From Alphaproteobacteria bacterium (lineage in GTDB: Bacteria; Pseudomonadota; Alphaproteobacteria; Micavibrionales; Micavibrionaceae), in NCBI GenBank assembly GCA_021775915.1, contig JAJFGW010000001.1:1-54968 (forward strand): a stretch of DNA of 54,968 bases, given 5' to 3'. The translations under genes were made by a program, and so were the position numbers. Below are positions 33,696-42,770 of this stretch, piece after piece. Numbering within the stretch: position 1 is the stretch's first letter; the number at the start of each line of letters is the position of its first letter. A model generated the notes under the pieces. That model saw nothing but the letters and a program-made list of their open reading frames with translations. It searched no databases and was not told the DNA's origin.

Positions 33696-34901
33696 ATGAA
33701 TATTCATGAATATCAGGCCAAAATCCTTCTTAAAAAATACGGCGTAGCTATCCCCGAAGGTCATGCGGCGATGAGTGTTGATGAGGCCGTTAAGGCCGCT
33801 GAGAGCCTTCCTGGGCCTCTTTACGTGGTCAAGGCGCAAATACATGCCGGAGGGCGCGGAGCGGGGCATTTCAAGGATGCTAGCGACGATAAAGGCGGGG
33901 TACGGCTCTGTAAAACAACCGATGAAGTGCGTATTGCGGCGGAAGCCATGATGAATCAGGTGCTTGTGACCAAACAAACCGGCCCTGATGGCAAGGAAGT
34001 ACAGCGCCTTTATGTGACGGACGGTGTGGATATTTCAAAGGAATATTATTGTTCTGTGGTTCTTGACCGGGCAAGTTCCCGCGTGACCTTTATGGTGTCG
34101 ACCGAAGGCGGTATGGATATTGAAGAAGTTGCAGAATCAAGTCCCGAGAAAATTCATAAAGTGTCCGTTGATCCGGCGACCGGTATCTTACCTTTTCATG
34201 CGCGTAAGCTGGCTTTCGCGCTGGGTCTGACTGGTGATTCAAACAAGAGCGCGGTGAAATTTTTCATGGCGCTTTATAAAGCTTTTGTCGAGCTTGATGC
34301 CTCGATTGTCGAGATTAATCCGATGATTGTCACTGAGGATGGCGGCGTGATGGCGCTGGACGCAAAAATGAATTTCGATGAAAGCGCGCTGTTCCGGCAA
34401 AAAGAAGTCGCTGATATGCGCGATGAAACCGAAGAAGATGAAAAAGAGCGTGAGGCGCATAAATACGATCTGTCTTACGTTGCGCTGGATGGAAATATTG
34501 GCTGTATGGTCAATGGGGCGGGGCTGGCTATGTCGACGATGGATATTATCAAACTCTACGGCGGCGAACCCGCAAACTTCCTTGATGTTGGTGGTGGCGC
34601 TGATAAAGAAAAAGTCACGGCGGCGTTCAAGCTCATTCTGTCTGACCCGAAAGTAAAGGGCGTTCTGGTTAATATCTTTGGCGGCATCATGAAGTGTGAT
34701 GTTATCGCCGAGGGTGTTGTCGCGGCGGCGAAAGAAGTATCGCTGAGCGTTCCTCTGGTCGTGCGTCTTGAAGGCACCAATGTTGATAAGGGCAAAGAGA
34801 TTATGGCGAATTCCGGTTTGCCAATCATTGCGGCGGATAACCTCGCCGATGCGGCGGAGAAGGTCGTTGAGGCTACGCAAAAAGCGGTGAAGGCGGCTTA
34901 G
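33696..34901 (+). CDS. sucC: succinyl-CoA synthetase beta subunit (ADP-forming)
   Basis: The 401-residue subunit with an ATP-grasp domain couples succinyl-CoA cleavage to ATP or GTP synthesis. It opens with [16 protein letters not shown] and [12 protein letters not shown], continues with [12 protein letters not shown] (metal binding) and ends with the CoA-ligase-like half: [45 protein letters not shown] is 8 bases before ATG. The leader carries ATCCGGCGGTAATT at 33650-33663, also found before sucD. Its partner sucD is 1.57 kb away, beyond an opposite-strand gene. Confidence 0.97.
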   Translation: MNIHEYQAKILLKKYGVAIPEGHAAMSVDEAVKAAESLPGPLYVVKAQIHAGGRGAGHFKDASDDKGGVRLCKTTDEVRIAAEAMMNQVLVTKQTGPDGKEVQRLYVTDGVDISKEYYCSVVLDRASSRVTFMVSTEGGMDIEEVAESSPEKIHKVSVDPATGILPFHARKLAFALGLTGDSNKSAVKFFMALYKAFVELDASIVEINPMIVTEDGGVMALDAKMNFDESALFRQKEVADMRDETEEDEKEREAHKYDLSYVALDGNIGCMVNGAGLAMSTMDIIKLYGGEPANFLDVGGGADKEKVTAAFKLILSDPKVKGVLVNIFGGIMKCDVIAEGVVAAAKEVSLSVPLVVRLEGTNVDKGKEIMANSGLPIIAADNLADAAEKVVEATQKAVKAA

Positions 34902-34903
34902 AT

Positions 34904-36322
34904 CTAGATCGGTTTTATGGCAGGCGTTTTTTCTTCGTCCTTTACTTTATACGCAGCTTTTGTGATTTGCTTGTCGAGGTTCTTTATGGCTTCTGTGCTT
35001 TGCAGAGAAGTTAGAGGAATTGCGGGCACCTTTCTTTGTATAGCTTTATAAACGTCTCCAATCTTTTTTTCTTTCCAGCCCTCTTTTCTTATTGCGCGGT
35101 AAACATCGACGATTGATTTTTCTACGCCGCTTTCATCAAAGAAGATGCTCTTATGTTTTTTGGCGTCAACTTTGAAGTAACGACTCGGTTTGTGATCTCT
35201 ACGCCCTCTGTTTTTTGCCAGCTTAATAAATTTTTCCGCTGCTTTTTTTGAACCTAACAGAGGGCTGATACGGGGCTTCAAGGAGCCTTTTATTTTGAAA
35301 AATAAAGATTCGTTGGCATCAACCAGACTTTTTAATTTATCGTAACCGCTGGCGGCTTGGTCATTGTAGCCGCCATGTTCTATGATTTTTATGAACTGGT
35401 TACCGCCATTTGGGCCGAGAAAATGTTTTATATAGATATATGTTCCGTTGGCTTTGACGTCAGGTAGGGTGGCTTTCAAGTGCTTCAGGTTTTCCAGTAT
35501 GTATTTGGTTGTAAGGTACGCGTTTACAAAGAGGTCTTTCTTTCCTTTGAAAATTTGTGCGCTGATTTTTTCGGGGGCATAGTACTTGCCTTTGTGCTTA
35601 CCAGTTTTGTACTTACCAATTTTATCGAGACGGTATTTTTTTTGCAGTTCTTCGGGCAATCCACTTTTATATTTATAAGCCAGTTCCAGATAAGTGCTAT
35701 TTATAAGGTGGAACAAGCCTTCTGCGGTACTGGCTTTGCTGCTCATGTTTTTGCCCATGGAGCTTTCGGCGGCGGCAATTAGAATGCATACATTATAAAG
35801 ATCGCGATGGCCGATTGATGCCAGCAAAATAGCCTTGTTAACTTCTGTGGGTATCGTGAATCTATATTTTTTCAAATATTTTTTGACTGCCGGTAATAGT
35901 AAGTCAGGCTCGCTTTTTACTTGCTGCTTTTTAAAGTCTTTGGAAATTTTTTTCGGTGGTTTTTTCGCGGTTATCTTAGGTGCTATTTTTGGTTCGGCCT
36001 TCTTCTTGTATTGAGAAGGTGCCTCTTCAACAAATGTCTCTTCGATTATATCTGGTTTTGATTCTTTAGTTTGTTCCTGAGAAAGGTGCTCTACTTCAAG
36101 AGTATGCTCGTTTTCTTTTTCAGCATTGAATGTAACCGTCAGGCTTTGCTTTGTTTTATTAAAAGCATCCAGCGCTGTATTCTTTGCATCAACTAGGGGG
36201 TCATGCGCAGCGAAGCCGCCAGCAAACGCAGCCAGCAGCGGCACCGCATATCTTGATACGTTCCAGGTCATAAGAAGTTTCTTCTTCCAACCGCCTGGAG
36301 CTGATTTACGTTTTTTCGCCAT
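34904..36322 (-). CDS. lytic-transglycosylase-like periplasmic protein between sucC and sucD
   Basis: A 472-residue, lysine-rich protein. A basic start and one membrane helix (about 24-40) would place the rest in the periplasm. After a low-complexity linker (about 60-140) a helical domain has ILIAAAESSMGK with Glu186 in the position of the catalytic acid of SLT-type transglycosylases, then TAEGLFHLINSTYLELA (like the GLFQF-type segment) and IKHFLGPNGG, which matches the AHFLGPGG block of alphaproteobacterial SLT proteins. The C-terminal 130 residues are unknown. GAGGAGT precedes the ATG. It is on the strand opposite to sucC and sucD and splits the usual sucCD pair. The fold call is inference from three motifs. 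Confidence 0.7.
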   Translation of the reverse strand: MAKKRKSAPGGWKKKLLMTWNVSRYAVPLLAAFAGGFAAHDPLVDAKNTALDAFNKTKQSLTVTFNAEKENEHTLEVEHLSQEQTKESKPDIIEETFVEEAPSQYKKKAEPKIAPKITAKKPPKKISKDFKKQQVKSEPDLLLPAVKKYLKKYRFTIPTEVNKAILLASIGHRDLYNVCILIAAAESSMGKNMSSKASTAEGLFHLINSTYLELAYKYKSGLPEELQKKYRLDKIGKYKTGKHKGKYYAPEKISAQIFKGKKDLFVNAYLTTKYILENLKHLKATLPDVKANGTYIYIKHFLGPNGGNQFIKIIEHGGYNDQAASGYDKLKSLVDANESLFFKIKGSLKPRISPLLGSKKAAEKFIKLAKNRGRRDHKPSRYFKVDAKKHKSIFFDESGVEKSIVDVYRAIRKEGWKEKKIGDVYKAIQRKVPAIPLTSLQSTEAIKNLDKQITKAAYKVKDEEKTPAIKPI

Positions 36323-36404
36323 AACACTCCTCTATTTTCGGAAAATACACGAAAATCATTAGAAAAGGGTAAATTTTTTAGAAATTAGAAGCTTTGCTTC
36401 GGCC

Positions 36405-36433
36405 TTGAATATCCGGCGGTAATTGCCTAGAAT
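36405..36433 (+). promoter_or_regulatory. sigma70-type promoter of sucD
   Basis: TTGAAT (36405-36410), a 17-base spacer and TAGAAT (36428-36433) stand 33 bases before the sucD ATG. The spacer contains ATCCGGCGGTAATT, the 14 bases also present before sucC. A dedicated promoter is expected because an opposite-strand gene separates sucD from sucC. Confidence 0.65.
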
Positions 36434-36466
36434 CAAAAGCTGAGTTTAAACGCTAAGGGGTAAAAT

Positions 36467-37342
36467 ATGTCTGTTCTTGTTAATAAAGAAACTAAGGTTA
36501 TTTGTCAGGGTGTTACCGGCGCGACGGGGACCTTTCATACGGAACAGGCGATTGCCTATGGCACTAACATGGTGGGCGGTGTAACCCCCGGCAAAGGCGG
36601 GCAGACGCATCTTGATATTCCTATTTTTGATACTGTGTCCGAAGCAAGGAACAAAACGGGCGCGAATGCCTCGGTTATTTATGTGCCGCCGCCTTTTGCC
36701 GGTGACGCTATTCTGGAAGCTGTGGATGCGGAAATTGAGCTGATTATTTGTATCACCGAAGGTATTCCGGTGATGGATATGGTCAAGGTGCGGCGCGCGA
36801 TTGATGGTTCTAATTCACGTTTGATCGGGCCGAATTGCCCCGGCGTTATTACTCCGGATGAATGCAAGATTGGTATTATGCCCGGCCATATTCACCAGCG
36901 CGGCAAAGTCGGTATTGTGTCGCGTTCCGGTACATTGACTTATGAAGCTGTGGCGCAAACCACCGCGCCGGGGCTGGGCCAGTCAACATGTATCGGTATT
37001 GGCGGCGACCCGGTTAATGGCACGAACTTTATTGATTGTCTGGAACTGTTTTTGGATGACGATGAAACAGAAGCTATTTTGATGATCGGTGAAATTGGCG
37101 GTACGGCAGAAGAAGAAGCTGCTGAATTCTATAGAAATGCCAAAAATAAAAAACCAATTGCCGGGTTTATTGCGGGCGTTACAGCGCCGCCGGGGAAACG
37201 TATGGGGCATGCCGGGGCGATTATTTCCGGCGGGCAGGGTACGGCTGAATCTAAAATAAAAGCAATGCAAGATGCCGGTTTTGTTGTGTCTGATAGTCCA
37301 GCCGCCCTTGGTGAGGCTGTACAGCAGGCGATAGCCGCTTAA
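36467..37342 (+). CDS. sucD: succinyl-CoA synthetase alpha subunit
   Basis: The 291-residue subunit binds CoA and carries the phosphohistidine. [18 protein letters not shown] is the CoA-binding Rossmann start, [10 protein letters not shown] follows, GPNCPGVI lies mid-protein, and His248 in [12 protein letters not shown] is the phosphorylated residue. AAGGGG is 7 bases before ATG. The stop is followed after 16 bases by the first of three paralogous genes with a strong AAGGAGG site, so they are probably cotranscribed. Confidence 0.97.
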   Translation: MSVLVNKETKVICQGVTGATGTFHTEQAIAYGTNMVGGVTPGKGGQTHLDIPIFDTVSEARNKTGANASVIYVPPPFAGDAILEAVDAEIELIICITEGIPVMDMVKVRRAIDGSNSRLIGPNCPGVITPDECKIGIMPGHIHQRGKVGIVSRSGTLTYEAVAQTTAPGLGQSTCIGIGGDPVNGTNFIDCLELFLDDDETEAILMIGEIGGTAEEEAAEFYRNAKNKKPIAGFIAGVTAPPGKRMGHAGAIISGGQGTAESKIKAMQDAGFVVSDSPAALGEAVQQAIAA

Positions 37343-37358
37343 GAAGGAGGATGAGGTA

Positions 37359-37907
37359 ATGTCAGCGCTTAGAAGTATGCAGCCGGAGGATATAGGGCTT
37401 TTGATTGGCCTTCCTTATCGCGTTGGGGTTTGGATGAGTCATTCTGATGACGAGGATGGTGAAGGCGATGATATTCGTGAAATGAAGGCCTTAGAACATA
37501 TTATTAAATCCATTGCCCGTGTTCATGAGCAATCTGAATTTGTGCAGGAAGTGGCGCGGCTGACCTTAAGTAAAAAAGACAGGTGGCCGGTTTGGGCGGA
37601 CCATTCTTTTGATATTCTGTCTGATTGTGAAAAGGCCGTTTCTGTCCTTAAAAGTAACGTCAATGACAATGACCTGAAGGATTACCGGAAGACGCTTATT
37701 AGTATTGCGGAGACTGTTGCGGCGGCTTATGGCGAGTTCGGCATGGGTGCCGGTGACGATGAGAATATTCTGAAGGGCTTTCTTGGCAAGGTTACAAGCA
37801 AGCTAAAAGGTGAAGCGCAGGCCGCCGATTTTATGAATATAAGCCCGGCTGAGGGTGAGGCTCTGGAACGTTTGAAGGCGGCGTTGCACTTTGATGACGA
37901 TAAATGA
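37359..37907 (+). CDS. unknown protein, tandem paralogue 1 of 3
   Basis: A 182-residue, acidic, mostly helical cytoplasmic protein that I cannot assign. It shares with the next two genes an N-terminal block LLIGLPYRVGVWMS followed by an Asp/Glu/Gly-rich loop, a middle block SEFVQEVARLTL..KDRW..W, C-A/KAV, a DYRKTLISIAETVAAAYGEF block, and a C-terminal ISPAEGEALERLKAAL. No signal peptide or membrane segment is seen. AAGGAGGATGAGG lies immediately before the ATG, and the gene follows sucD by 16 bases. It is the most diverged of the three. Confidence 0.82.
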   Translation: MSALRSMQPEDIGLLIGLPYRVGVWMSHSDDEDGEGDDIREMKALEHIIKSIARVHEQSEFVQEVARLTLSKKDRWPVWADHSFDILSDCEKAVSVLKSNVNDNDLKDYRKTLISIAETVAAAYGEFGMGAGDDENILKGFLGKVTSKLKGEAQAADFMNISPAEGEALERLKAALHFDDDK

Positions 37908-37963
37908 TTCCAATTGGTCACGATCCGGTCTAGAATGGACGGAGACGAAGAAAGGATCCCCTT

Positions 37964-38557
37964 TTGCCTTATCTTGAGAGTTTTACAGAAGAACAGCGCT
38001 CTTTGCTTGTGTCGCTTCCTTACCGGGCCGGTTTGTGGGTGAGTGAAAGCGATGAGGACGGCGGTGATGACGCTGATGAAGCTGAGATGCATGCGCTGGA
38101 ATGCATTATTACGGGTTACTCCGAAGATTTCTTAAAGTCAGAATTTGTTGAAGAAGTAATGCTGGAAACGCTTGCTCATAAAGACAGATGGAAAGACTGG
38201 AGCGCCGGGCTGGATAATGTGCCCGAACAGTGCGCGCGGGCTGTTGATGCTTTGAATCAGCACATGGAGTCAAAAGAGGTGTTGTCCTTCAGGCAAACCT
38301 TGATGGATATTGCACGGGCCGTGGCCATGGCTTATCGCGAGTTTGATGAGGACGAAGCGTTGCCGGATAAAATAAAAAAATATTCCCGATATTATTGCGG
38401 TCGTTTTAGCGCTTATTTGAAAAAAGAGCAGCCTCCTACTTTGGATGAAGTATTGAATATTAGTAAGGCGGAGCAGGCGACGTTGGTGGCGCTTTCAAAG
38501 GCTCTACAACTTGATTTGGAAGGTAACCCCGTAGACGGCAGCGCGGCTGCGGCTTAG
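37964..38557 (+). CDS. unknown protein, tandem paralogue 2 of 3
   Basis: The second copy is 197 residues long and begins with TTG (MPYLESFTEEQ); AAAGGA lies about 7 bases upstream. Conserved features are LLVSLPYRAGLWVS followed by an acidic loop (ESDEDGGDDADEAE), SEFVEEVMLETLAHKDRWKDW, a Cys in PEQCARAV, and AVAMAYREFDE, then a C-terminal VLNISKAEQATLVALSKAL. The tail adds an Ala-rich end. It is 56 bases from copy 1 and 18 bases from copy 3. The acidic loop could bind a metal or a basic partner, but nothing confirms this. Confidence 0.82.
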   Translation: MPYLESFTEEQRSLLVSLPYRAGLWVSESDEDGGDDADEAEMHALECIITGYSEDFLKSEFVEEVMLETLAHKDRWKDWSAGLDNVPEQCARAVDALNQHMESKEVLSFRQTLMDIARAVAMAYREFDEDEALPDKIKKYSRYYCGRFSAYLKKEQPPTLDEVLNISKAEQATLVALSKALQLDLEGNPVDGSAAAA

Positions 38558-38575
38558 AAGAAGAGGACGATCGCT

Positions 38576-39130
38576 ATGGCATTTCTGGAGCAGTTTTCTG
38601 ATGAAGAGAGGGAGCTTCTTATCTCTCTTCCTTATCGCGCCGGTCTGTGGGTGAGTAGTGTGGATGATACCGGCGGTGCCAAGGCTGATTATGAAGAGCT
38701 CGATGAGCTTGAAAGCATTGTTGTTGAAAAAGCTAGCGGTATGTTTGAATCGGCGTTTGTGCATGAAGTCATGGCCGAAACCTGCACAAGGCAGCAGGAC
38801 TGGAAAAAATGGGCGGAAGGGCTCGATGCTGTACCGAATGATTGCAAGAAGGCTATCGCTATTATTTCCGGTAAGCTGGCAGAAAAAGACATTGATGCTT
38901 TTAGGGCTAATGTGATGTCTATTAGCCTGAGCGTTGCGAAAGCTTTTCGCGAGTTTGATGATGGTGCATCAATGCCGGTTAAACTTTTCACGCAAATAAG
39001 ATTGTTTTTGGAAGCCGTTATGCGCTTTTTAAAGAGAGATAAATCCTATGACACGGAGAGTGTTTTGAACATCAGTTATGAGGAAGATGTCGCGCTGTCT
39101 ATGCTTTCCAAAGCATTGCATGATGTATGA
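38576..39130 (+). CDS. unknown protein, tandem paralogue 3 of 3
   Basis: The third copy is 184 residues with an AGAGGA ribosome site. It is closest to copy 2: LLISLPYRAGLWVSS, DDTGGAKADYEELDELESI, SAFVHEVMAETC, LDAVPNDCKKAI, SVAKAFREFDDG and VLNISYEEDVALSMLSKAL. Two positions stay constant in all three copies: the LPYR.G.W.S segment and the Cys after the middle Trp-x-x-Trp block. It ends 108 bases before sucA. The persistence of three intact copies within the TCA cluster argues for a used function. Confidence 0.82.
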   Translation: MAFLEQFSDEERELLISLPYRAGLWVSSVDDTGGAKADYEELDELESIVVEKASGMFESAFVHEVMAETCTRQQDWKKWAEGLDAVPNDCKKAIAIISGKLAEKDIDAFRANVMSISLSVAKAFREFDDGASMPVKLFTQIRLFLEAVMRFLKRDKSYDTESVLNISYEEDVALSMLSKALHDV

Positions 39131-39238
39131 CAGGGAGTGACAGGCTCTGGTATGTAATCTTTCCAGATGCTCCCGCGAATGTTAATCTACAAATATTAAA
39201 AGAACGTAGCGCAACAACCTAAGAGATCCCTTAAAAGT

Positions 39239-42127
39239 ATGACCCAAAAAAGTAATCTGAGTTTCCTCACTGGTGTTAATTCCGAATATATTTCTCATCT
39301 TTACAGCGAATATCTCGTAAATCCGGAGAAAATAGACCAAAGCTGGCGCAGCTTTTTTGGTGACCTTAATGATAATGAAGTCGGTGTCTTAAAAGAGCTT
39401 CACGGGGCGAGCTGGACGCCTGAAGAAAACCGTAAGGATGGGCGTGGTTTTAACAGCTTTGTCAAAGCAACCCATGCTGAAATGCCGGAAGTCGCGCCAT
39501 CATCTGTTGCCGGAGCGCTGAGTGAAAGCGAGGTACGGCAAGCCACGCTTGATTCTATCAGAGGGTTACTCTTGATCCGGGCTTATCGTGTGCGTGGTCA
39601 TATGATTGCTAATCTTGACCCGCTCGGCTTGAAAGAAACGGGGTATTACCCGGAGCTTGACCCGGCGCACTATGGTTTTACGGACGGTGATTATGATCGT
39701 CCTATATTTTTGAATAATGTGATGGGGCTGGATCATGCGACCTTGCGCGAAATTCTTGAAACCTTAAAAGAGACATATTGCGGCACTATCGGTGTTGAAT
39801 TTATGCATATGACCGATCCGGACGAAAAAAGCTGGATACAGGAGCGTATTGAGGCCGCTCACAACCACACTGATTTTACCGTTAACGGCAAGCGCGCTAT
39901 TTTGCAGCGCTTAACGGCTGCTGAAGGGTTTGAAACATTCCTGAACACAAAATACACAGGCACTAAGCGCTTTGGTCTTGATGGCGGCGAGTCTATTGTT
40001 CCGGCGATTGAACAAATTATGAAGCGCGGCGGGCAGCTTGGCCTGGAAGAAATTGTGCTGGGTATGGCCCATCGTGGCCGCCTGAATATTTTGACCAATG
40101 TCATGGGTAAATCTTTTACGGCTGTGTTTTCGGAGTTTCAGGGGAGCTCTTCCAACCCGGAAGATGTGCAAGGCTCAGGCGATGTGAAGTATCATCTTGG
40201 CACGTCCAGTGATCGTGATTTTGACGGTAATGTCATTCATTTGTCATTAACCGCCAATCCGTCTCACTTGGAAGCGGTGAACCCTGTCGTGATTGGTAAG
40301 GTGCGTGCCAAGCAGGTGCAGCGCGATGATTTTGATTCAGAGAAAGTAATGACGTTGCTGCTGCATGGGGACGCTGCGTTTGCAGGGCAGGGCCTTGTTG
40401 CTGAAACGCTTATGATCTCTGATCTCCCGGGGTATCGTGTTGGCGGTACAATTCATATTGTGCACAATAATCAAATCGGTTTTACAACAGCGCCGCAATT
40501 TTCTCGTTCAGGGCCGCATCCAACTGACGTTGCGAAAATGCTCTCGTCACCGATTTTTCATGTTAATGGCGATGACCCGGAAGCCGTTGTCCATGTATCG
40601 CGCATTGCGATTGAATATAGGCAGAAGTTTAAAAAAGATGTTGTGATCGACCTGGTTTGTTACCGCCGCCACGGTCACAATGAAGGCGATGAGCCGTCTT
40701 TTACCCAGCCGCTCATGTATAAAAAGATCAAAAACCACGAAACAACGCGGGCGCAATATGCGGCACAACTTGTTGGTGAAGGCGCTTTGTCCGAAAGTGA
40801 GGCACAGGAAATTCACGATGAATTCAATGCCTATATGGAAGAGGCCTTTGAGGCGACCAAAAGCTACAAGCCGAACAAAGCCGATTCCATGGATGGGGCA
40901 TGGAGTGACATGTCTGAGGCCCACGGCGAAGAACGGCGCGGCGTTACGGCGATCGACGAGAAGCTGTTAAAGAAAATCGGCAAAGCTCTGACCAGTGTTC
41001 CAGAAAGTTTCAATATCAATTCTAAAATTGCGCGCCAGCTTAAAGCCAAAGAAAAAATGTTTTCTGGCGAGACCGGATTTGATTGGGGGACAGCGGAGGC
41101 TCTGGCCTTTGGTAGCTTGGTTGATGAAGGGTTTCCTGTGCGCTTGTCCGGGCAGGATGTTGGGCGCGGCACATTTTCGCAGCGTCATGCCGTTGTTCAT
41201 GATCAGGAAAATGAAGATAAATATATAGCGCTTGATCATATTGATAAAAAACAGGCGCGGTTTGAGGTTCATAACAGCCCGCTTTCTGAAGCGGCCGTGC
41301 TTGGTTTTGAATATGGTTACACGCTCGCGGAGCCTAAAGCGCTTGTGCTTTGGGAAGGGCAGTTCGGTGATTTTGTCAACGGGGCGCAAGTGCTCATCGA
41401 CCAGTTTATTTCGACCGGCGAGTCAAAGTGGCTGCGTATGTCCGGGCTTGTGATGCTTTTGCCGCACGGCTATGAAGGGCAGGGGCCGGAGCATAGCTCA
41501 GCAAGGCTGGAGCGGTTCTTGCAAAACTCGGCGGAAGACAATTGGCAGGTCTGCAACTGTACAACCCCTGCAAATTATTTCCATGTATTGCGGCGGCAGA
41601 TGCACCGCGACTTCCGCAAGCCGCTGGTTATCATGACGCCGAAGTCGTTGCTGCGGCATAAACTTGCCGTGTCTCCAAAAGAAATGTTCACCGGGAAAAG
41701 CACCTTCCACCGTTTTTTGTGGGATGATGACCGTGATGATATGGCGCTTTCTAAAAAGGTCAAGCGGGTTATCTTGTGCTCCGGTAAAGTTTATTACGAT
41801 TTGTATCAGGAACGTAAAGAGCGCGGTATTGATGATGTTGCCATCCTGCGGTTGGAGCAGCTTTATCCTTTCCCTACGAATGCGCTGGGTGAGGATTTAA
41901 AGCAGTTTGAAAATGCAGATATTGTCTGGTGCCAGGAAGAGCCGCGTAATATGGGGGCATGGTTCTTCGTCAATGAACGGATTGAAGAAGTGCTGACGCA
42001 AATTAAACACAAGGCAGGCCGCCCTAAATATGCCGGTCGCCCCGAAGCGTCTTCTCCCGCCACTGGCCTTATGAAACGTCATCTTCTTGAGCAAAAGCGG
42101 CTCCTTGATGAAGCGCTGAGCGTTTAA
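39239..42127 (+). CDS. sucA: 2-oxoglutarate dehydrogenase E1 component
   Basis: The 962-residue thiamine-diphosphate enzyme decarboxylates 2-oxoglutarate and transfers the succinyl group to the E2 lipoyl arm. The start FLTGVNSEYISHLYSEYL and DPEKIDQSWRSFF-like segment, RAYRVRGH, GMAHRGRLNIL, HGDAAFAGQG, HNNQIGFTT, CYRRHGHNEGDEPSFTQP and the late LPHGYEGQGPEHSSAR are all diagnostic. Full length. The ribosome site is weak. It follows the three paralogues and precedes two unknown genes and then sucB. Confidence 0.98.
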   Translation: MTQKSNLSFLTGVNSEYISHLYSEYLVNPEKIDQSWRSFFGDLNDNEVGVLKELHGASWTPEENRKDGRGFNSFVKATHAEMPEVAPSSVAGALSESEVRQATLDSIRGLLLIRAYRVRGHMIANLDPLGLKETGYYPELDPAHYGFTDGDYDRPIFLNNVMGLDHATLREILETLKETYCGTIGVEFMHMTDPDEKSWIQERIEAAHNHTDFTVNGKRAILQRLTAAEGFETFLNTKYTGTKRFGLDGGESIVPAIEQIMKRGGQLGLEEIVLGMAHRGRLNILTNVMGKSFTAVFSEFQGSSSNPEDVQGSGDVKYHLGTSSDRDFDGNVIHLSLTANPSHLEAVNPVVIGKVRAKQVQRDDFDSEKVMTLLLHGDAAFAGQGLVAETLMISDLPGYRVGGTIHIVHNNQIGFTTAPQFSRSGPHPTDVAKMLSSPIFHVNGDDPEAVVHVSRIAIEYRQKFKKDVVIDLVCYRRHGHNEGDEPSFTQPLMYKKIKNHETTRAQYAAQLVGEGALSESEAQEIHDEFNAYMEEAFEATKSYKPNKADSMDGAWSDMSEAHGEERRGVTAIDEKLLKKIGKALTSVPESFNINSKIARQLKAKEKMFSGETGFDWGTAEALAFGSLVDEGFPVRLSGQDVGRGTFSQRHAVVHDQENEDKYIALDHIDKKQARFEVHNSPLSEAAVLGFEYGYTLAEPKALVLWEGQFGDFVNGAQVLIDQFISTGESKWLRMSGLVMLLPHGYEGQGPEHSSARLERFLQNSAEDNWQVCNCTTPANYFHVLRRQMHRDFRKPLVIMTPKSLLRHKLAVSPKEMFTGKSTFHRFLWDDDRDDMALSKKVKRVILCSGKVYYDLYQERKERGIDDVAILRLEQLYPFPTNALGEDLKQFENADIVWCQEEPRNMGAWFFVNERIEEVLTQIKHKAGRPKYAGRPEASSPATGLMKRHLLEQKRLLDEALSV

Positions 42128-42132
42128 AATTA

Positions 42133-42161
42133 TTGACATAAAGCAGAATATTTGCTATAAA
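42133..42161 (+). promoter_or_regulatory. strong sigma70-type promoter after sucA
   Basis: TTGACA (42133-42138), a 17-base spacer and TATAAA (42156-42161) lie 6 bases after the sucA stop and 32 bases before the next gene. This is the best promoter match in the window, so the two unknown genes, and perhaps sucB, can be transcribed independently of sucA. Confidence 0.75.
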
Positions 42162-42193
42162 CTCCTGCGAATGCAAACAAGAGGAGAGCAGTT

Positions 42194-42736
42194 ATGGCTA
42201 AAAAATATCAAGGGCAAATCCCGGAGAATACGCCTGAAGATCCGGAGCGCGATTATAGGACAGGACTGGGTACGGTCACCGAAGGACTCTATTCATGGGC
42301 GGCACGTCATGAGATTATGGCCTTGATGGGCGGACTTGCAGGCACTATAGGGACGACTAGTCTTTTAGGGGTATGGCTTGTTGCGGGAACTTCAGACCCA
42401 AAACTGGGGACAGTTGTGGCTGTAGCAACTTTGGGCCTTGGTTTTTACGGATTCTGTAAATTAACTTCACGTTTTCAGATTGCGGCAAGTCAGGCGGCCT
42501 TTAGAAAAACGGATAGCGAGGATCATTATTATAATCATGTCCTAACCCATGAAGCCGGCCATCTTGACCGCAAAGGTATGAGAATGCTTGATGAAAAGGG
42601 AACTGGCTCTGAAACTCGGGGGCAGGCACGCCGCTTGTTTGAAAAGGCCACGGAAATACGGTCACAGAGAGATTCAAGAGCACCAAATATTATACGTGAC
42701 GACCCTGTTTATCCGAAGCTGGCACTGTCTGCATAG
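42194..42736 (+). CDS. two-helix membrane protein with an HEAGH motif
   Basis: A 180-residue protein I cannot assign. A polar start (about 45 residues) is followed by two membrane helices (about 42-67 and 72-93) and a cytoplasmic or periplasmic tail with NHVLTHEAGHLDRKGM (about 113-128). HEAGH fits the zinc-metallopeptidase HExxH motif, but no third ligand is obvious and the domain is much shorter than known peptidases, so activity is doubtful. GAGGAGAG precedes the ATG, behind a strong promoter. It lies between sucA and sucB, 34 bases before the zinc-ribbon gene. Confidence 0.75.
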   Translation: MAKKYQGQIPENTPEDPERDYRTGLGTVTEGLYSWAARHEIMALMGGLAGTIGTTSLLGVWLVAGTSDPKLGTVVAVATLGLGFYGFCKLTSRFQIAASQAAFRKTDSEDHYYNHVLTHEAGHLDRKGMRMLDEKGTGSETRGQARRLFEKATEIRSQRDSRAPNIIRDDPVYPKLALSA

Positions 42737-42770
42737 TCGGTCAGACATATAGAATTCAGTTGAGGGGGTC

